From contig JBITNC010000001.1 in the NCBI GenBank assembly GCA_050084985.1, positions 44,826,001 through 44,890,000 on the forward strand: a stretch of DNA of 64,000 nt. Direction: 5' to 3'. The notes under the pieces were generated by a model. It was not told the origin of the DNA, did no database searches, and saw only the letters and a program-made list of their open reading frames with translations. Shown here piece after piece: positions 1 to 10,330 of this stretch (position 1 is the first letter of the stretch; the number at the start of each line of letters is the position of its first letter). A program made the position numbers and the translations under genes. This DNA comes from Nageia nagi (lineage: Eukaryota > Pinophyta).

Positions 1-1465
1 CTTTCCAATGACTTAGATGAATTCAATGTCATGCAAACTAGTAGTCATTTAGTTTCAGTAGAATTGGAGGAGACTTTTGATATGATCTTTGCCTTGAGAA
101 AATATTTTGAAAAACCTTTTGTAATCTATATTCAATCAATGTTAAGATCTAGCCTATGTAAAGAGAGGAAATAACAGATAGGATCTAGATAACCTTTTCC
201 TCTCAACCTATAGCATAATTTATGCTTCATCAATATGAAACTCTTTTACTCCTTTAACTAAAATCCTTTTAATCTCATTAAGCATGAAGGTTTTTTTTAT
301 TATGAGGAGGGGGTAAAGGGAGAAAAATGGATGTATTGGTATACATTCATGGGTTTCTGGTATAATTTGGTATTCAATATACTAGTAGTAGCCATATTTA
401 TAGGTGTAAACACAATTATGTCAAGAATGTTTACCTTAGAATCAAATATGTAAGTAGTGATATTGATGTTAGACTAGAAGGAGTTATAGCAATCGAAAAA
501 GGAAATCTTCTAGGATCTCTTTCAAACATTTCCACACTCTAAAGGCATCAACAACATAACATTTAAATCAAATAATTTCTCAAAAATATAAGGGATTTGA
601 TAAAAAACTTGCAACTCCAAGTATAAAAGAAAAATATAGGCATATAAACAAATTCAAAATTATTACTCATTATAATACCTCTTTTTTCTTATAATATTTC
701 TCATTAAACTTGAGTCTAAAATGCCTTATGAGGACCAACCTTTCTAAATCCAAAATTAACTCTATCAATCCTAGGTTGAATTTACTATTGATAAAATATT
801 GAAGAGCAATCACTTCTATAGGAATGCCTAGGTAGAGTCTTTCAACAATAATTGTAAAAAGAACTAGTTGAAACGAAAAGTCTTCTCATGGAGGATATTC
901 ATCAAGGTCAATGAATCATGTATATGATTTTATTTCTATAACAAAATTAGAAGTTGGTAATGAAGCCATTTAAATGTGGGATCAAATTTTATGTATCCAC
1001 AATAAAAGAAAATGGCTCTGTACCCTTTATATGTTGCTTATGTACCTTTGGAATGAGGTAAAATGTGAAAACTTAGGTAATGAAATTTTTTATTTTCAAC
1101 AAGTATTTCATCTCATTTTGGAAGATTAGTTAAAAACCTATTTGTTGCATTCTCAACCAATATTGTTAGGAAAGAAAAAAATAATCCTTGGGAACAAAGG
1201 TAACCTCTTCATGTAAACTTAATTGTGCAATATAATAATTAAGGACTAGGAGGGTTCATATTTCAAATATAGTTTATACAAAAATTGATAATTGTAGTTC
1301 TAAATATGATTAGAAGTTCAACCCATACATGCTTTCCTTGCATATTTTTTGTATTTTTAGTTAAACATGTATATCATATTGCTTAATGTTATTGCATATG
1401 TGATAGTGAGTTTATTTTTATTTCTATGTTATTGCACTAATGTTTGCAAGTATCTTTTTCATATC
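1..1465. other. AT-rich DNA, no gene seen
   Basis: I see no sustained reading frame, RNA gene or clear repeat here. The last part leads directly into the start codon of the decayed gene at 1466. It may contain that gene's promoter, but no element can be named. Confidence 0.5.
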
Positions 1466-3173
1466 ATGGCTGAATAATCCCATGTAGATCCTTAATCCCC
1501 TCCACATGTAGATCCTCCACCCTCGCCACATATTGATCCTCCACCCATGCCACCCTCTCCACCTCCACTCCCTACACCCCTACCCCACCCCAACCCACTG
1601 GTGTTGATGAGCAGCATTTATGAGATGCGATTACTAATGACATTAATAAGTTACAAGAAAAGATTCACCATATTCAAATTATTTGTAGCTCCCTGAGTCA
1701 TGTTATACAGTTTACATTTTTGATGCAAACCATAGTTGATACCATTAGGAGTGTTGATGATGATATGCATGGTTTTGATTCATGGAGAGAGTGCATGAGA
1801 TAATATTATTCAGATGGTCTCTCCACTCGAGAGGTGAATAAGTTAGGTATTACCAAAGCCACCCTTGCTCCACTTTTCATTGATCCATCTATTGGATAAC
1901 CCATCCCACCTAACAAAGAAATAATTCCCTATGATTGGTGCATCCACCCTATGATCGTTGAAAAGTTTTAGGATCGATGGTGGATGATGTTTGATAAACC
2001 ACCACATTCCAATTTTGATGTACCTTTGTATTTTTGGAAGAAAATGTATGCTGAGTGTGTTTTAGGAAAACATGTAAATTATTTTGATATGACACATAAT
2101 CAAGGGATTGGTCATGGCCCAAGACAAAATAGACCTGAAGCATGAGTTAATCTAGGTTGACCCACATGTCCTAGACCACTCATCCCCCCTCCTACTCCTT
2201 TTGTTCCTATCCCAACTTTTCATCAGGTAGTTATTTTAGCATTGGGGGCATCAAGTTATGTGACCTAGACTCTCACTGAACAAGCTACTCATGTGGTAGC
2301 TAATATTAGTGAGCATAGAGATGATGCTAAAGTTAGCGGAGTTGTATCTCATTTTTGCTAGAGCTACAATAATTTATGTGTTGATCCCACTTTAGCTAAT
2401 CATGGGATGTCTTATACAGAGATGATGTCAACTTTACTAGGAGATAGGTACATTTGCCCTATTTTTAGTGTGTTTAACATATATGTAATTTATGTATTTG
2501 TAAATTAATTTGAATTATATATGTATACTTAATTTAAAATGTAAACACCTTTACACATTTTATCATAAACGATGGAGGCTCCACTTTAGGTGCATCTCAA
2601 AGAGCTTTTATGACATCCATTTCTAGATCTACAGGCATACCTTTTGAGGTAAACAAATATACATAGTTTAATATTTTTCCATAATAATTTTGTTAGATAT
2701 TTTTCTCATCTAAATAGGTCCATATGAATATGTAAATGTAGGTACATTTCCATCCTTAGATGATTGCATTCCACCTACAAGAGGATGTGTCAATGGTTGA
2801 GCCTTCAACATCCACCACTCTACAGAACATGGTCACTCATATGTCTACTTCATTTTAGGTAATTTTCTAAAATACATAGTATGGTGTTTGTGCATGCAAT
2901 TTGTAGGTATTTAAAATATACACCTATTTAAAAATCCACTTTTATTCAATAGTTTTACATTTGACTTGTAGGATGTTATTTCTCATGCATTTCATCTCGA
3001 TGAGATCGATACATCATCTGCATAGTAGGATACAATTATTGAGGGAGGATCTTAGCATAATGATATGGTAACTTATATTTATTTATGTTATACAACAAGA
3101 GGCATTTGCATTAGTCGAAAAGAGGAGGATCAATGATGAAGACACATCTAGATGGTCTACATAGATAGACTAA
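1466..3173 (+). pseudogene. decayed multi-exon gene, product unrecognised
   Basis: An ATG at 1466 opens a proline-rich N-terminus (repeats of HVDPPP/HIDPPP type). About 280 further codons follow after one single-base frameshift near 1610. Eight in-frame stops (for example in GGA TAA CCC and TTT TAG GAT) are all explained by one C-to-T change in a Gln or Arg codon. Recognisable stretches are STREVNKLGITKATLAPLF, then VPLYFWKKMYAECVLGKH. Exon 1 ends near 2447 at a GTACAT donor. Probable later exons with GT and AG borders lie near 2571-2649 (GASQRAFMTSISRSTGIPFE, ending at GTAAAC), 2719-2857 (ending TTTTAG before GTAATT), 2972-3056 and 3102-3173 (stop TAA). I do not recognise the protein. It could be a host gene relic or an accessory ORF of a DNA transposon. 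The exon structure is inferred, and the exon 2 acceptor is not clean. Confidence 0.5.
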
Positions 3174-3229
3174 GATTGATTATGTAGTTAGATTGATTTT
3201 GTATGTTAGTTATATAGATCATGATGTAC

Positions 3230-3490
3230 ATGTGGATTTTGAACTTTATTATGGAGTTTGTACTTTATATATTATGGAATTTGGATTGATTATGTTGTTG
3301 TTGTTTTGGTATGTTAGTTGTAGATCATTTTGGACATGTATATGTGGACTTTGGACTTTATTATGGACTTTGGAATTTGGATATTTGGGACTTTGGACTT
3401 TGGAATTTGGGCACATGTACATGTTATTATTTTATTACACATCTAAACTACATGGAATTTGGACACATTATAGGTTTACAAGTTTGCAAG
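3230..3490 (+). repeat. T/G-rich low-complexity repeat
   Basis: Short imperfect reiterations of TTTGGACTTTGGAATTTGG-like words run through this stretch, just past the stop of the decayed gene. The open frames here are a by-product of the repeat, because Trp, Leu and Phe codons avoid stops. No protein is claimed. Confidence 0.5.
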
Positions 3491-3570
3491 ATAACTAAAG
3501 AAGTTTATTAAAAATCAAAGTTATGAATAGGTTTACTAGATAACAAATGTAATTTTCACACAATTATTAT

Positions 3571-3951
3571 AAGTTTACAAGATAACAAATGTTGTAATAA
3601 GTTCATATATAAGTTTATAAGATAAATAAACAATTTTACTAAACAACAAGTGAAGGAGCTAGAGTTTGTTAACCTTAAACAAGTTGAAAATTATTTACCA
3701 TATAAAAAAAATCAATAACAAATATTGTAATAAGTTCATCTATAAGTTTATAAGTTTACAAGATAACTAAACAAGTTTACAAGATAACTAAATAAGTTTA
3801 CAAGATAACTAAAGAAGTTTACAAGATAACAAATGTTGTAATGAGTTCATCTATAAATTTACAAGATAAATAAACAACAAGTGAAGGAGCTAGAGTTTGT
3901 TAACCTTAAAGAAGTATGAAAATTATTTACCATATAAAAAAATCAATATGT
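3571..3951 (+). repeat. tandem duplication with embedded 20-bp repeats
   Basis: A unit containing AACAAATGTTGTAATRAGTTC, then GTGAAGGAGCTAGAGTTTG and a TTATTTACCATATAAAAAA end occurs at about 3571-3716 and again at about 3816-3951. Between the copies lie several tandem copies of a roughly 20-bp word, AAGTTTACAAGATAACTAAA. It looks like a local unequal-exchange or slippage product and has no coding content. Confidence 0.7.
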
Positions 3952-5086
3952 GGATTATTACTATATTAAATAATGCACTTATATTAGTACATTTTAATTA
4001 TGGGTGTCTAATGTAGAAGCATACTTAAGTTCTAGCTATTTTAAATCATCAAAATATTTGTAGTTTACAATCTAAAGAATAGAGAGATAAAAGGGTAAAG
4101 AAGGTGATAGCGTTATATTTATATATGTCAAATGTGACTTATTAATTAACTTGAAGGCACCTAATAATCTTATATTTATCTAATGTATGGAGGCTAGTAT
4201 AGCAATGTTGATATAGTTAATATCATGTAAATCTAAAAAGGTTTGCTATTATGGAAATATATACAAATGAATCTTGTACTTGAATTACATAACAATTAGA
4301 GGTTATTTCTTATATAATGATGATGGATTTTATCAAAATGATGATAATAGATACATGATATAAGTAATAATTGGTTGGAGTATGTGATGAGCCAATAGCC
4401 AATAGTTATCTTAGAGAATATTAATCTCTATCTCTCATATATAAATAAACACATACACACACACACATACACATTATTCAAAATATAATTACTATCACTT
4501 CCCTAAAAGAAAACTAAATTAAAATAATTTTTTTGACATAAATTAATTATCTCCATTTTTAGAGATTCATCCCAAAATTCTAATTTCTTTTTAGCTTACT
4601 ATCATCCTTTATATTCTTGTATATATTTTTTATCTTTGAAGATATATGCATACTATGAATTCTATCTAATTCTCCTTCACTTGGGAGACATTATAAAAAA
4701 CACATATTATACCAACTCTATATGTGGAGGTGATTCAAAAAATAAAAGAGTTCAATAATAAAAATTAAGGTAATACAAATTAAGGTAATATAAGAGACTC
4801 AACAATAAAAGTTAAGGTAATACATGTATTTCATATAGGGATGTGGAGCTATTTTACAAAATACAACTAGAATTCATATGGGAAATGAATGCCCACCTTA
4901 AAATGCATTTTTTAAAAGGAAGAAAGAAAAATAGAAAAATCAAAGTAACAAAGGATAACATGTTTAGTATTCCACCCCTTGTTTCTAGTTCCATTACTAA
5001 TAAAATTAGTCATAGGGTTGGAATAAAATCTAGCACATAATCACACTATACAATTAGTTATAATTTTTTATTTCTCATAACATTGC
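3952..5086. other. AT-rich DNA with a short CA microsatellite
   Basis: A short (CA)n run lies near 4449-4474. The rest is AT-rich, with one open frame at 4843-5040 that shows no recognisable motif and is probably chance. No gene is supported. Confidence 0.4.
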
Positions 5087-5345
5087 AAGTGACCAAAAAG
5101 CTCTTGAGGTAACTAGATAGAAAAGGAAATGCAAGTGAAGGCATCTTGAAAATTCACCATACTATGATGTAATGATGAATGCTTTGACATATTTCAGTAT
5201 GGGGTCTAGAGCCCCAACATCTCATGAGTTAAGAGGACCTATTCTTACACAGTATGTAGAGGACATGCACGTACTTATTGAGGAAAAAATATTTAAAAAG
5301 GATTGAACTATTATGTTTCATGGGTAGTAAAATGGAAGAGGATAA
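5087..5345 (+). pseudogene. hAT-type transposase fragment (DUF659-like)
   Basis: From 5151 the frame reads NSPYYDVMMNALTYF, then APTSHELRGPILTQYVEDM and a TIMFHG segment. This order matches the DUF659 region found in plant hAT-superfamily transposases: a PPT/SYEL(R)GPIL motif, then V(E)DM, then a TIM-D-GW segment. Stops after IFKKD and after FHG fit Trp/Gln codons lost to C-to-T or G-to-A change. Only about 65 codons remain. The catalytic RNase H-fold core and dimerisation domain are not seen. It is probably a remnant of a DNA transposon cut off by the polypurine repeat to its right. The call rests on recalled family motifs. Confidence 0.55.
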
Positions 5346-5491
5346 AACTCATCAATTTGTCAACTCATGCTATAATTAATGAGAATAGACCATGATAAAA
5401 GCCAATGTATATAAATGGAAAGATGTTACTTATTGATGATGAAGATCCTCCACTAGACAGTTTTGAACATAGATGCTCTAATTGAACTATA

Positions 5492-5564
5492 TTCCATCTA
5501 TGGGAATCAAACCCATAACCATGTGGTTTTAAGTCACATGCTCTACCAATTGAGCTAAGATGAT
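5492..5564 (-). tRNA. tRNA-like sequence (decayed, anticodon reads TAA)
   Basis: On the minus strand a 73-nt cloverleaf can be drawn. The A box is TAGCTCAATTGGTAGAGC. The anticodon arm is TGTGA / loop CTTAAAA / CCACA, with one A-C mismatch. The T arm is ATGGG / TTTGATT / CCCAT, perfectly paired. The acceptor pairs at five of seven positions plus a G-T wobble. The loop places TAA at the anticodon, which would decode Leu, but the short variable region is not Leu-like. The body resembles plant tRNA-Lys more. TTTGATT in place of TTCGATT and the A-C mismatch are C-to-T type decay. It is probably a tRNA pseudogene or a tRNA-derived SINE head; function is doubtful. Confidence 0.6.
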
Positions 5565-5856
5565 TAAGGGGAAGGGGATATGAAGGGGTGATAGGGAAGG
5601 GGAAGTGGAGATGAAGAGGTGTAGTGGTGAAGGAAAAGGGTAAGTGGAGATGAAGGGGCATAGGGTTGAAGAAGAAGAGGAAGTGGAGATGAAGGGACAT
5701 AAGGGTGAAGGAAAAGGGGAAGTGGAGATGAAGGGGCATAGGGGGAAGGAGAAGGAGTGAAGGGAGATGGTGAAGGAAGGGAAGGAGATGAGGATAGGAG
5801 TGAAGGGGAAGGTGGAGATGAAGGGGATGGGGAAAAGGGGAGATAAAATTACTTAT
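5565..5856 (+). repeat. polypurine minisatellite, 39-bp unit
   Basis: About 290 bp of almost uninterrupted G/A on the plus strand. The word AAGTGGAGATGAAG recurs at 5603, 5642, 5681 and 5720, an exact 39-bp period. A less regular purine tract continues to about 5856. Because 39 is a multiple of three, the minus strand shows a spurious open frame of 13-residue PLHLHFPF-type repeats. Long mirror-like purine tracts can adopt triplex (H-DNA) structures. Confidence 0.8.
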
Positions 5857-8588
5857 ATATTTTATTCATTAATGCCATTTGCATCCTATCTTTCATGTAA
5901 TGCATTCATAATTACCTCATGTTCTTGCATTTAATATTTCCACAACACTCTATTAGTAGGCCTCCCTTTTTATTTGGATAGTTTAATATTTATTGCTAGT
6001 ATCAAATGTGAATAGTGAATAATTTTCTTATTTGGTTCATAATCTTTGTATGCTCCCAAACCATTCCTTCTTAATACTATTTTTCATAGCCATGTACCAA
6101 CAACCACCACGAAACCTATTGGGTACTCAAATCCATCATCATCACATCAAGGATAAGTTAACTTACATTTGCTCTCAACACATTAATCCAACCAATACTC
6201 TAATTCATCTTCATTCCCTTCAGGTGCCATAACAGCATACACATGTCTTGCAAATAAAGTTTATATCAATTAAGTATGATATATAAAACTAGTTAAAATA
6301 TATACAAACATGAGTATTCATATAAATAAATTGATAAAATTTTTTTTAAATTATTTTAAATTACCTTCTTGTACAAGGTCAAAAATGTGACCATAGTCCT
6401 TTGATGCAAAAAATTGATTCTCATCTTCAATAAATAAATCTTGTTCATCATGCACTCTTGTAGGTGTTAAAGATCTTTATTTCCATTCCTTGACCCATTC
6501 TATATTTATACATGCTTTTGATTCACCTACAATGCAAGAATCACAAAAATATACAATATCCCTTGTCTAAATAGTTCATGTGCTTGCATTTGAACTCTTA
6601 AATGAATGCCATTTCGTTGATCCATTAATTGTCTCATAATCATGACAACTAGTAATATTATTTTATTTGAATAACCAAAAGAATCATCAAATTGTAGAAT
6701 TCTCTTTTGATCTAGTAGATATATTTGTATTACACCAATCCATAATTGCAAGTTCATCTTGAAATTCCACTGAATCTTCAAATTTAAGTTGTTCTATAGC
6801 AAGAGCTCTTTTCACACATGCACCAACTCCATCATGTTCACCTTTACCATTTACAACTTCAAAAAATGATCATATATGTTGGATATTATGTTCTCTATGC
6901 ATCCTATTTAAATAATAAAACATCAATGCATTCTTAAACTACCCCATACAATTATTTGACCATATAAAATATTGTTCCATATGAATATTTCATTCCTTCC
7001 AATTTGTGTAGAATATCTTGAAGAAAAATTGGATAAACTCTGGTGAGTGTAATCTGTTATCACTTACATAAAAATGGTACTCCCTCAAAACTTTTCTATT
7101 ATATTTTATACTATCATCTACATGTCTATATATGATATTAACAAAAATGGAAACCTATTGAGAATTATAATACTGAGACTGTATTTCTTCTTGTGGTGCT
7201 AGAGTATAGTTTTTTGCAAAGTCTACAATTGATAATATAGTTCCATATGAGAATGTGTTTCTACATTGAAAAAATTCACTACCAAGCCATTGAGAATGTT
7301 TCACATATTTTGGAATAAATTTACTCTTAAGATCATTCATAAATGTATGTACACTAACCTTTTCAGTGATTAGATCAATATGCTTCCTAGTTTTTCCATC
7401 CTTCAATGTGTACTCAACAATCTTGAATTTTTGGATATCCACTAATGTTTGTCCAAAATCATGTAAACTACTTTTATGTACACATTCTCCTAAAAATGAA
7501 AGGTTCCCACATATACTACATTATCTTGAAATACATGCATATGAATAAAATGATTGACCATATGAAATTTGACAAAATAAACCTACCATAAACTCATTGA
7601 TAGATTCAAGTGGCATATCAAAACCACATCCTTGAAGGAAATTGTTAGTATGCAAAGTACCACATATATATCAAAAAACTTGATAATAATATCTAAATTG
7701 CATATGAGTTTTACAACAACATGTTATTCTTTACTTATTAATTCTAATATACTAAGGTTTGCATTTCTCAAAAGATCTTTGACTTAGGCTAATATTAAAA
7801 CTACTTAACAATTTCTCGTTTACAAAATTATTATATAATTGAGTTTGATTCATATCTAAAAAGTGTTTTTCATTTACCCTAGAGATTTACTTTATTTCAA
7901 AACATATTTACAATTAGAAGATACCCTTGTATGGTCATGCCAATATTTTTTAATTACATTATTTTATCTCAATAGTCAATTTCCTATCAGACTTAGGAAG
8001 TCTACACTAAAACTCCAACATTGGTTGATTAAGTCAATTTCAATGCTTTTTCTTCTCTTCACAGAAATTTGGAAAATTTTTAGGGTTTATATTTAGATAT
8101 CCACTAAGATTACCAATCATTTTTTTCTTTATGGTTGATATATTTACTAAATCAATTGTTATGGCTCATCGTGTTGCATTCCTATCTTTAGAATGACTCT
8201 TGTTCATAATAGAGTTCATGGCACTAGCAATAGTGGATATAACTTGTTTTAAGGGTTCCCCATTTTCACAAAAACACTTAAATTTTTCATTACTCTTCTC
8301 ATTTTCAACATTCTCATTAATTGTAACATGAGTTGACATTGAAATCCTAGCTCCTTATTAAGGAAAAATTGATCATATATTCTATTTGCATGTGTTCTTA
8401 TTTGTCTCATAGACATCATACCAAGAACATTATATGAGATATCACATTCAATATGTAAAAAATATTTTTATCATTAGTTTGATCAATATTCTCATTCTCA
8501 ATATCATTAACATGTGGATTCAAAGACATACCTAAATTCGCATCCATGGTTGGTACTCCAAGGCTAAGGGTTGGCTCACCAAAGTTTA

Positions 8589-10034
8589 CTACACAAAAAA
8601 AGTTAACATATAATAATTAATTAGTGACTTTTTGAAGACTTAATCAAGCATTAAAATAATATTTAGTTAATGAAATTAAAAAAAATTAAGTAACCAATAT
8701 ATAGTAGAATTATGTAAACTCAAAGAAAATAAAAAACTTAAGCTCCAAACCCTTAAGCCTTAAACAAATTAATATAGAGTGGCATTATGTGACATATATG
8801 CTTATCCTAATTTGAAGAGCATTAAAATGTTGATAGTAAGTAACATGTTTAACCCTATTGGTCAAATTTTAAATTTAACATCATTTTCAAAACCTTGATA
8901 GGACATACAAACCTAAACCTTAAACCCTTAAACCTTAAACCCTAAACCCTAAACCCTAAACCCTTAAGCCAAGTAAGCAAACATAAGCACTAAAATGTAA
9001 ACCCTAAACCCTTAAACATTAAAAACACCTAAATCATTAAACAAACCTAAACACTAAAATCCTAAATCTTAAACCCTCAAAACCTATACCCTAAACCCTT
9101 ACTTTCCCTTAACTACTACACTCTTAAAATCTTAAGTTCCTAAACCCAATTAACCCTTAAACTCTTTAGCCCCTTTAACATCATGTTTGACCCCATTGGT
9201 CAAATGTTTCACCCCTATAGCCCTATAAACCTAAACACTAAAATGTAGACACTATAACCCTATTAAACCATAAATCCTTACCCCTAAACCCTTCAACTCT
9301 TACACCCTAAACCCTTAAACTCTTAAACCCTTTATCGTAAACCCTTAAAATCTTAAACCTTTAACCATTAAACATGTAAACACATGTAACCCTTAAAATA
9401 TTTAATTCTTCAAACTTAAAACTCTAAACCTTAAACCTAAGTAATCCCATTGGTAAAATGTTTAACCCTTTTTGCAAAATGTTGAATCACTTTGATTAAG
9501 TGGTCATAAATTAGTCTCCTATTTGTATATAAAAAATAATCTTGCAATTATATGTTTGTAAATACTTTTGAATAAACATTGATCATATGTCCTACATTAA
9601 TCCAATTTAGTTTACAAAGGATGCTAAAACAAGTTTATCTATTTATTCACTTCTAGACAAACTTTGAAAGTTCCTACAAATAATCATTGGTAAAGTTTTG
9701 AAACCTGTTGGCCAAGTGGGTGCATTACTCTCCTATATGTTTTTGAGAAGCAATAATTCAACTATATGTTTGTAAATACTATTGGATATACTTTATTAGG
9801 TCCTAGATATGAGCTATTATTAGTAATTATCATAATTAAGGTTCTTAAGTTAGTTAATAGAAGTGTCAAATAACTTGATTACCTATAAAATTTAGTAGTA
9901 CTTGTAGAAAAATTCTTAAAACTACTCTAATAGTAGGAGTACAAACATGAGCTAGAGTTATCATTTTAATTGGTTTATGAGAATGTTGAAAAACACCAAA
10001 AATTATAATAGGATACAAAGATTCAAAGATATAC
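8589..10034 (-). other. 1.45-kb intron of the transposase-like pseudogene
   Basis: The donor is GT at 10034-10033 and the acceptor AG at 8590-8589 (minus strand). Joining the flanks keeps the reading frame: GCA A + TA AAC. The intron contains the degenerate telomere-like block listed separately and otherwise AT-rich DNA. Inferred from frame continuity. Confidence 0.5.
8740..9480 (+). repeat. interstitial telomere-like repeats (CCCTAAA)n
   Basis: Degenerate Arabidopsis-type telomeric units (CCCTAAA / CCCTTAAA) fill this stretch. The best run, near 8937-8964, has about four consecutive units. Interspersed are recurring words of the form CCCATTGGTCAAATGTTT (near 8850, 9190 and 9450), so a longer mixed unit may exist. 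The C-rich strand is on the plus strand throughout. The array sits inside an inferred intron and not at a chromosome end. Confidence 0.85.
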
Positions 10035-10330
10035 TTGCATTTGTTTCCATAGTCATTGAATTTGAAATTTCATTCAATGGTGCATCATCTTCATTCATAT
10101 CTACATTTGTATCTACATTCATGTTCTCTTAAATTTCCTCCTCTTAAATTGGGATGAAACTTTCATGTACTTCATTACAATTTGGTTCATTATTTTGTGC
10201 TCTTTTTTCTTTTTTCCTTTTTGCATCCTTCTCTCTTCTTGCAAGAATGTCTTCAAATGTCATGACCTTCCTTACTCTCTTTTTTTTGGCATTTTTTATC
10301 ACCCATGATGTTGATTAACTTGAGAAGTTT

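Larger units (their letters stand above)
5970..10330 (-). pseudogene. transposase-like gene, decayed, with introns
   Basis: Minus-strand gene of an uncharacterised transposase-like family. Exon 1 (about 10330-10035) holds VRKVMTFEDILARREKDAKR and an acidic tail. Its GTATAT donor and the acceptor at 8589 join in frame (TNA/INFGEPTLSLG). Exon 2 (8588-6365) contains GECVHKSSLHDFG, HTFMNDLKSKFIPKYVKHSQ, SIVDFAKNYTLAPQEEIQSQ, VSDNRLHSPEFIQFFF, FIWSNNCMG-FKNA, and GKGEHDGVGACVKRAL, in the order I recall for the family (DFAENY, then SDG-x-x-GQFK, then HGKGEHDGAGA). A 118-bp intron (6364-6247) separates exon 3, with YAVMAPEGNEDELEYWLD, DDDGFEYPIGFVVVVGTW and HYSHLILAINIKL before TAA at 5970. Many TAG/TAA/TGA codons interrupt 8.1-7.5 kb. 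It is nonfunctional. The family name and catalytic mechanism are not known to me. Confidence 0.65.

Noticed and set aside
1949-2143. Minus-strand open frame
   Set aside because: Lies opposite the coherent plus-strand frame of the decayed multi-exon gene.
3193-3511. Overlapping plus-strand frames rich in Trp, Leu and Gly
   Set aside because: Caused by low-complexity T/G-rich repeats; no codon or domain evidence.
3571-3951. CRISPR-like array
   Set aside because: Repeats are adjacent and imperfect, with no uniform spacers, and the genome is a plant's.
5365-5739. 124-codon minus-strand open frame with 13-residue PLHLHFPF repeats
   Set aside because: It arises from the 39-bp purine repeat and then reads through the tRNA-like sequence, a well-known type of artefact.
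6116-6166. A 51-bp intron between the last two parts of the transposase-like gene
   Set aside because: The stretch translates in frame as part of the D-D-G-x-E-x-PIG module with one C-to-T stop, so it is coding and not an intron.
8740-9480. A true chromosome end
   Set aside because: Repeats are degenerate, flanked on both sides by transposase exons, and short.
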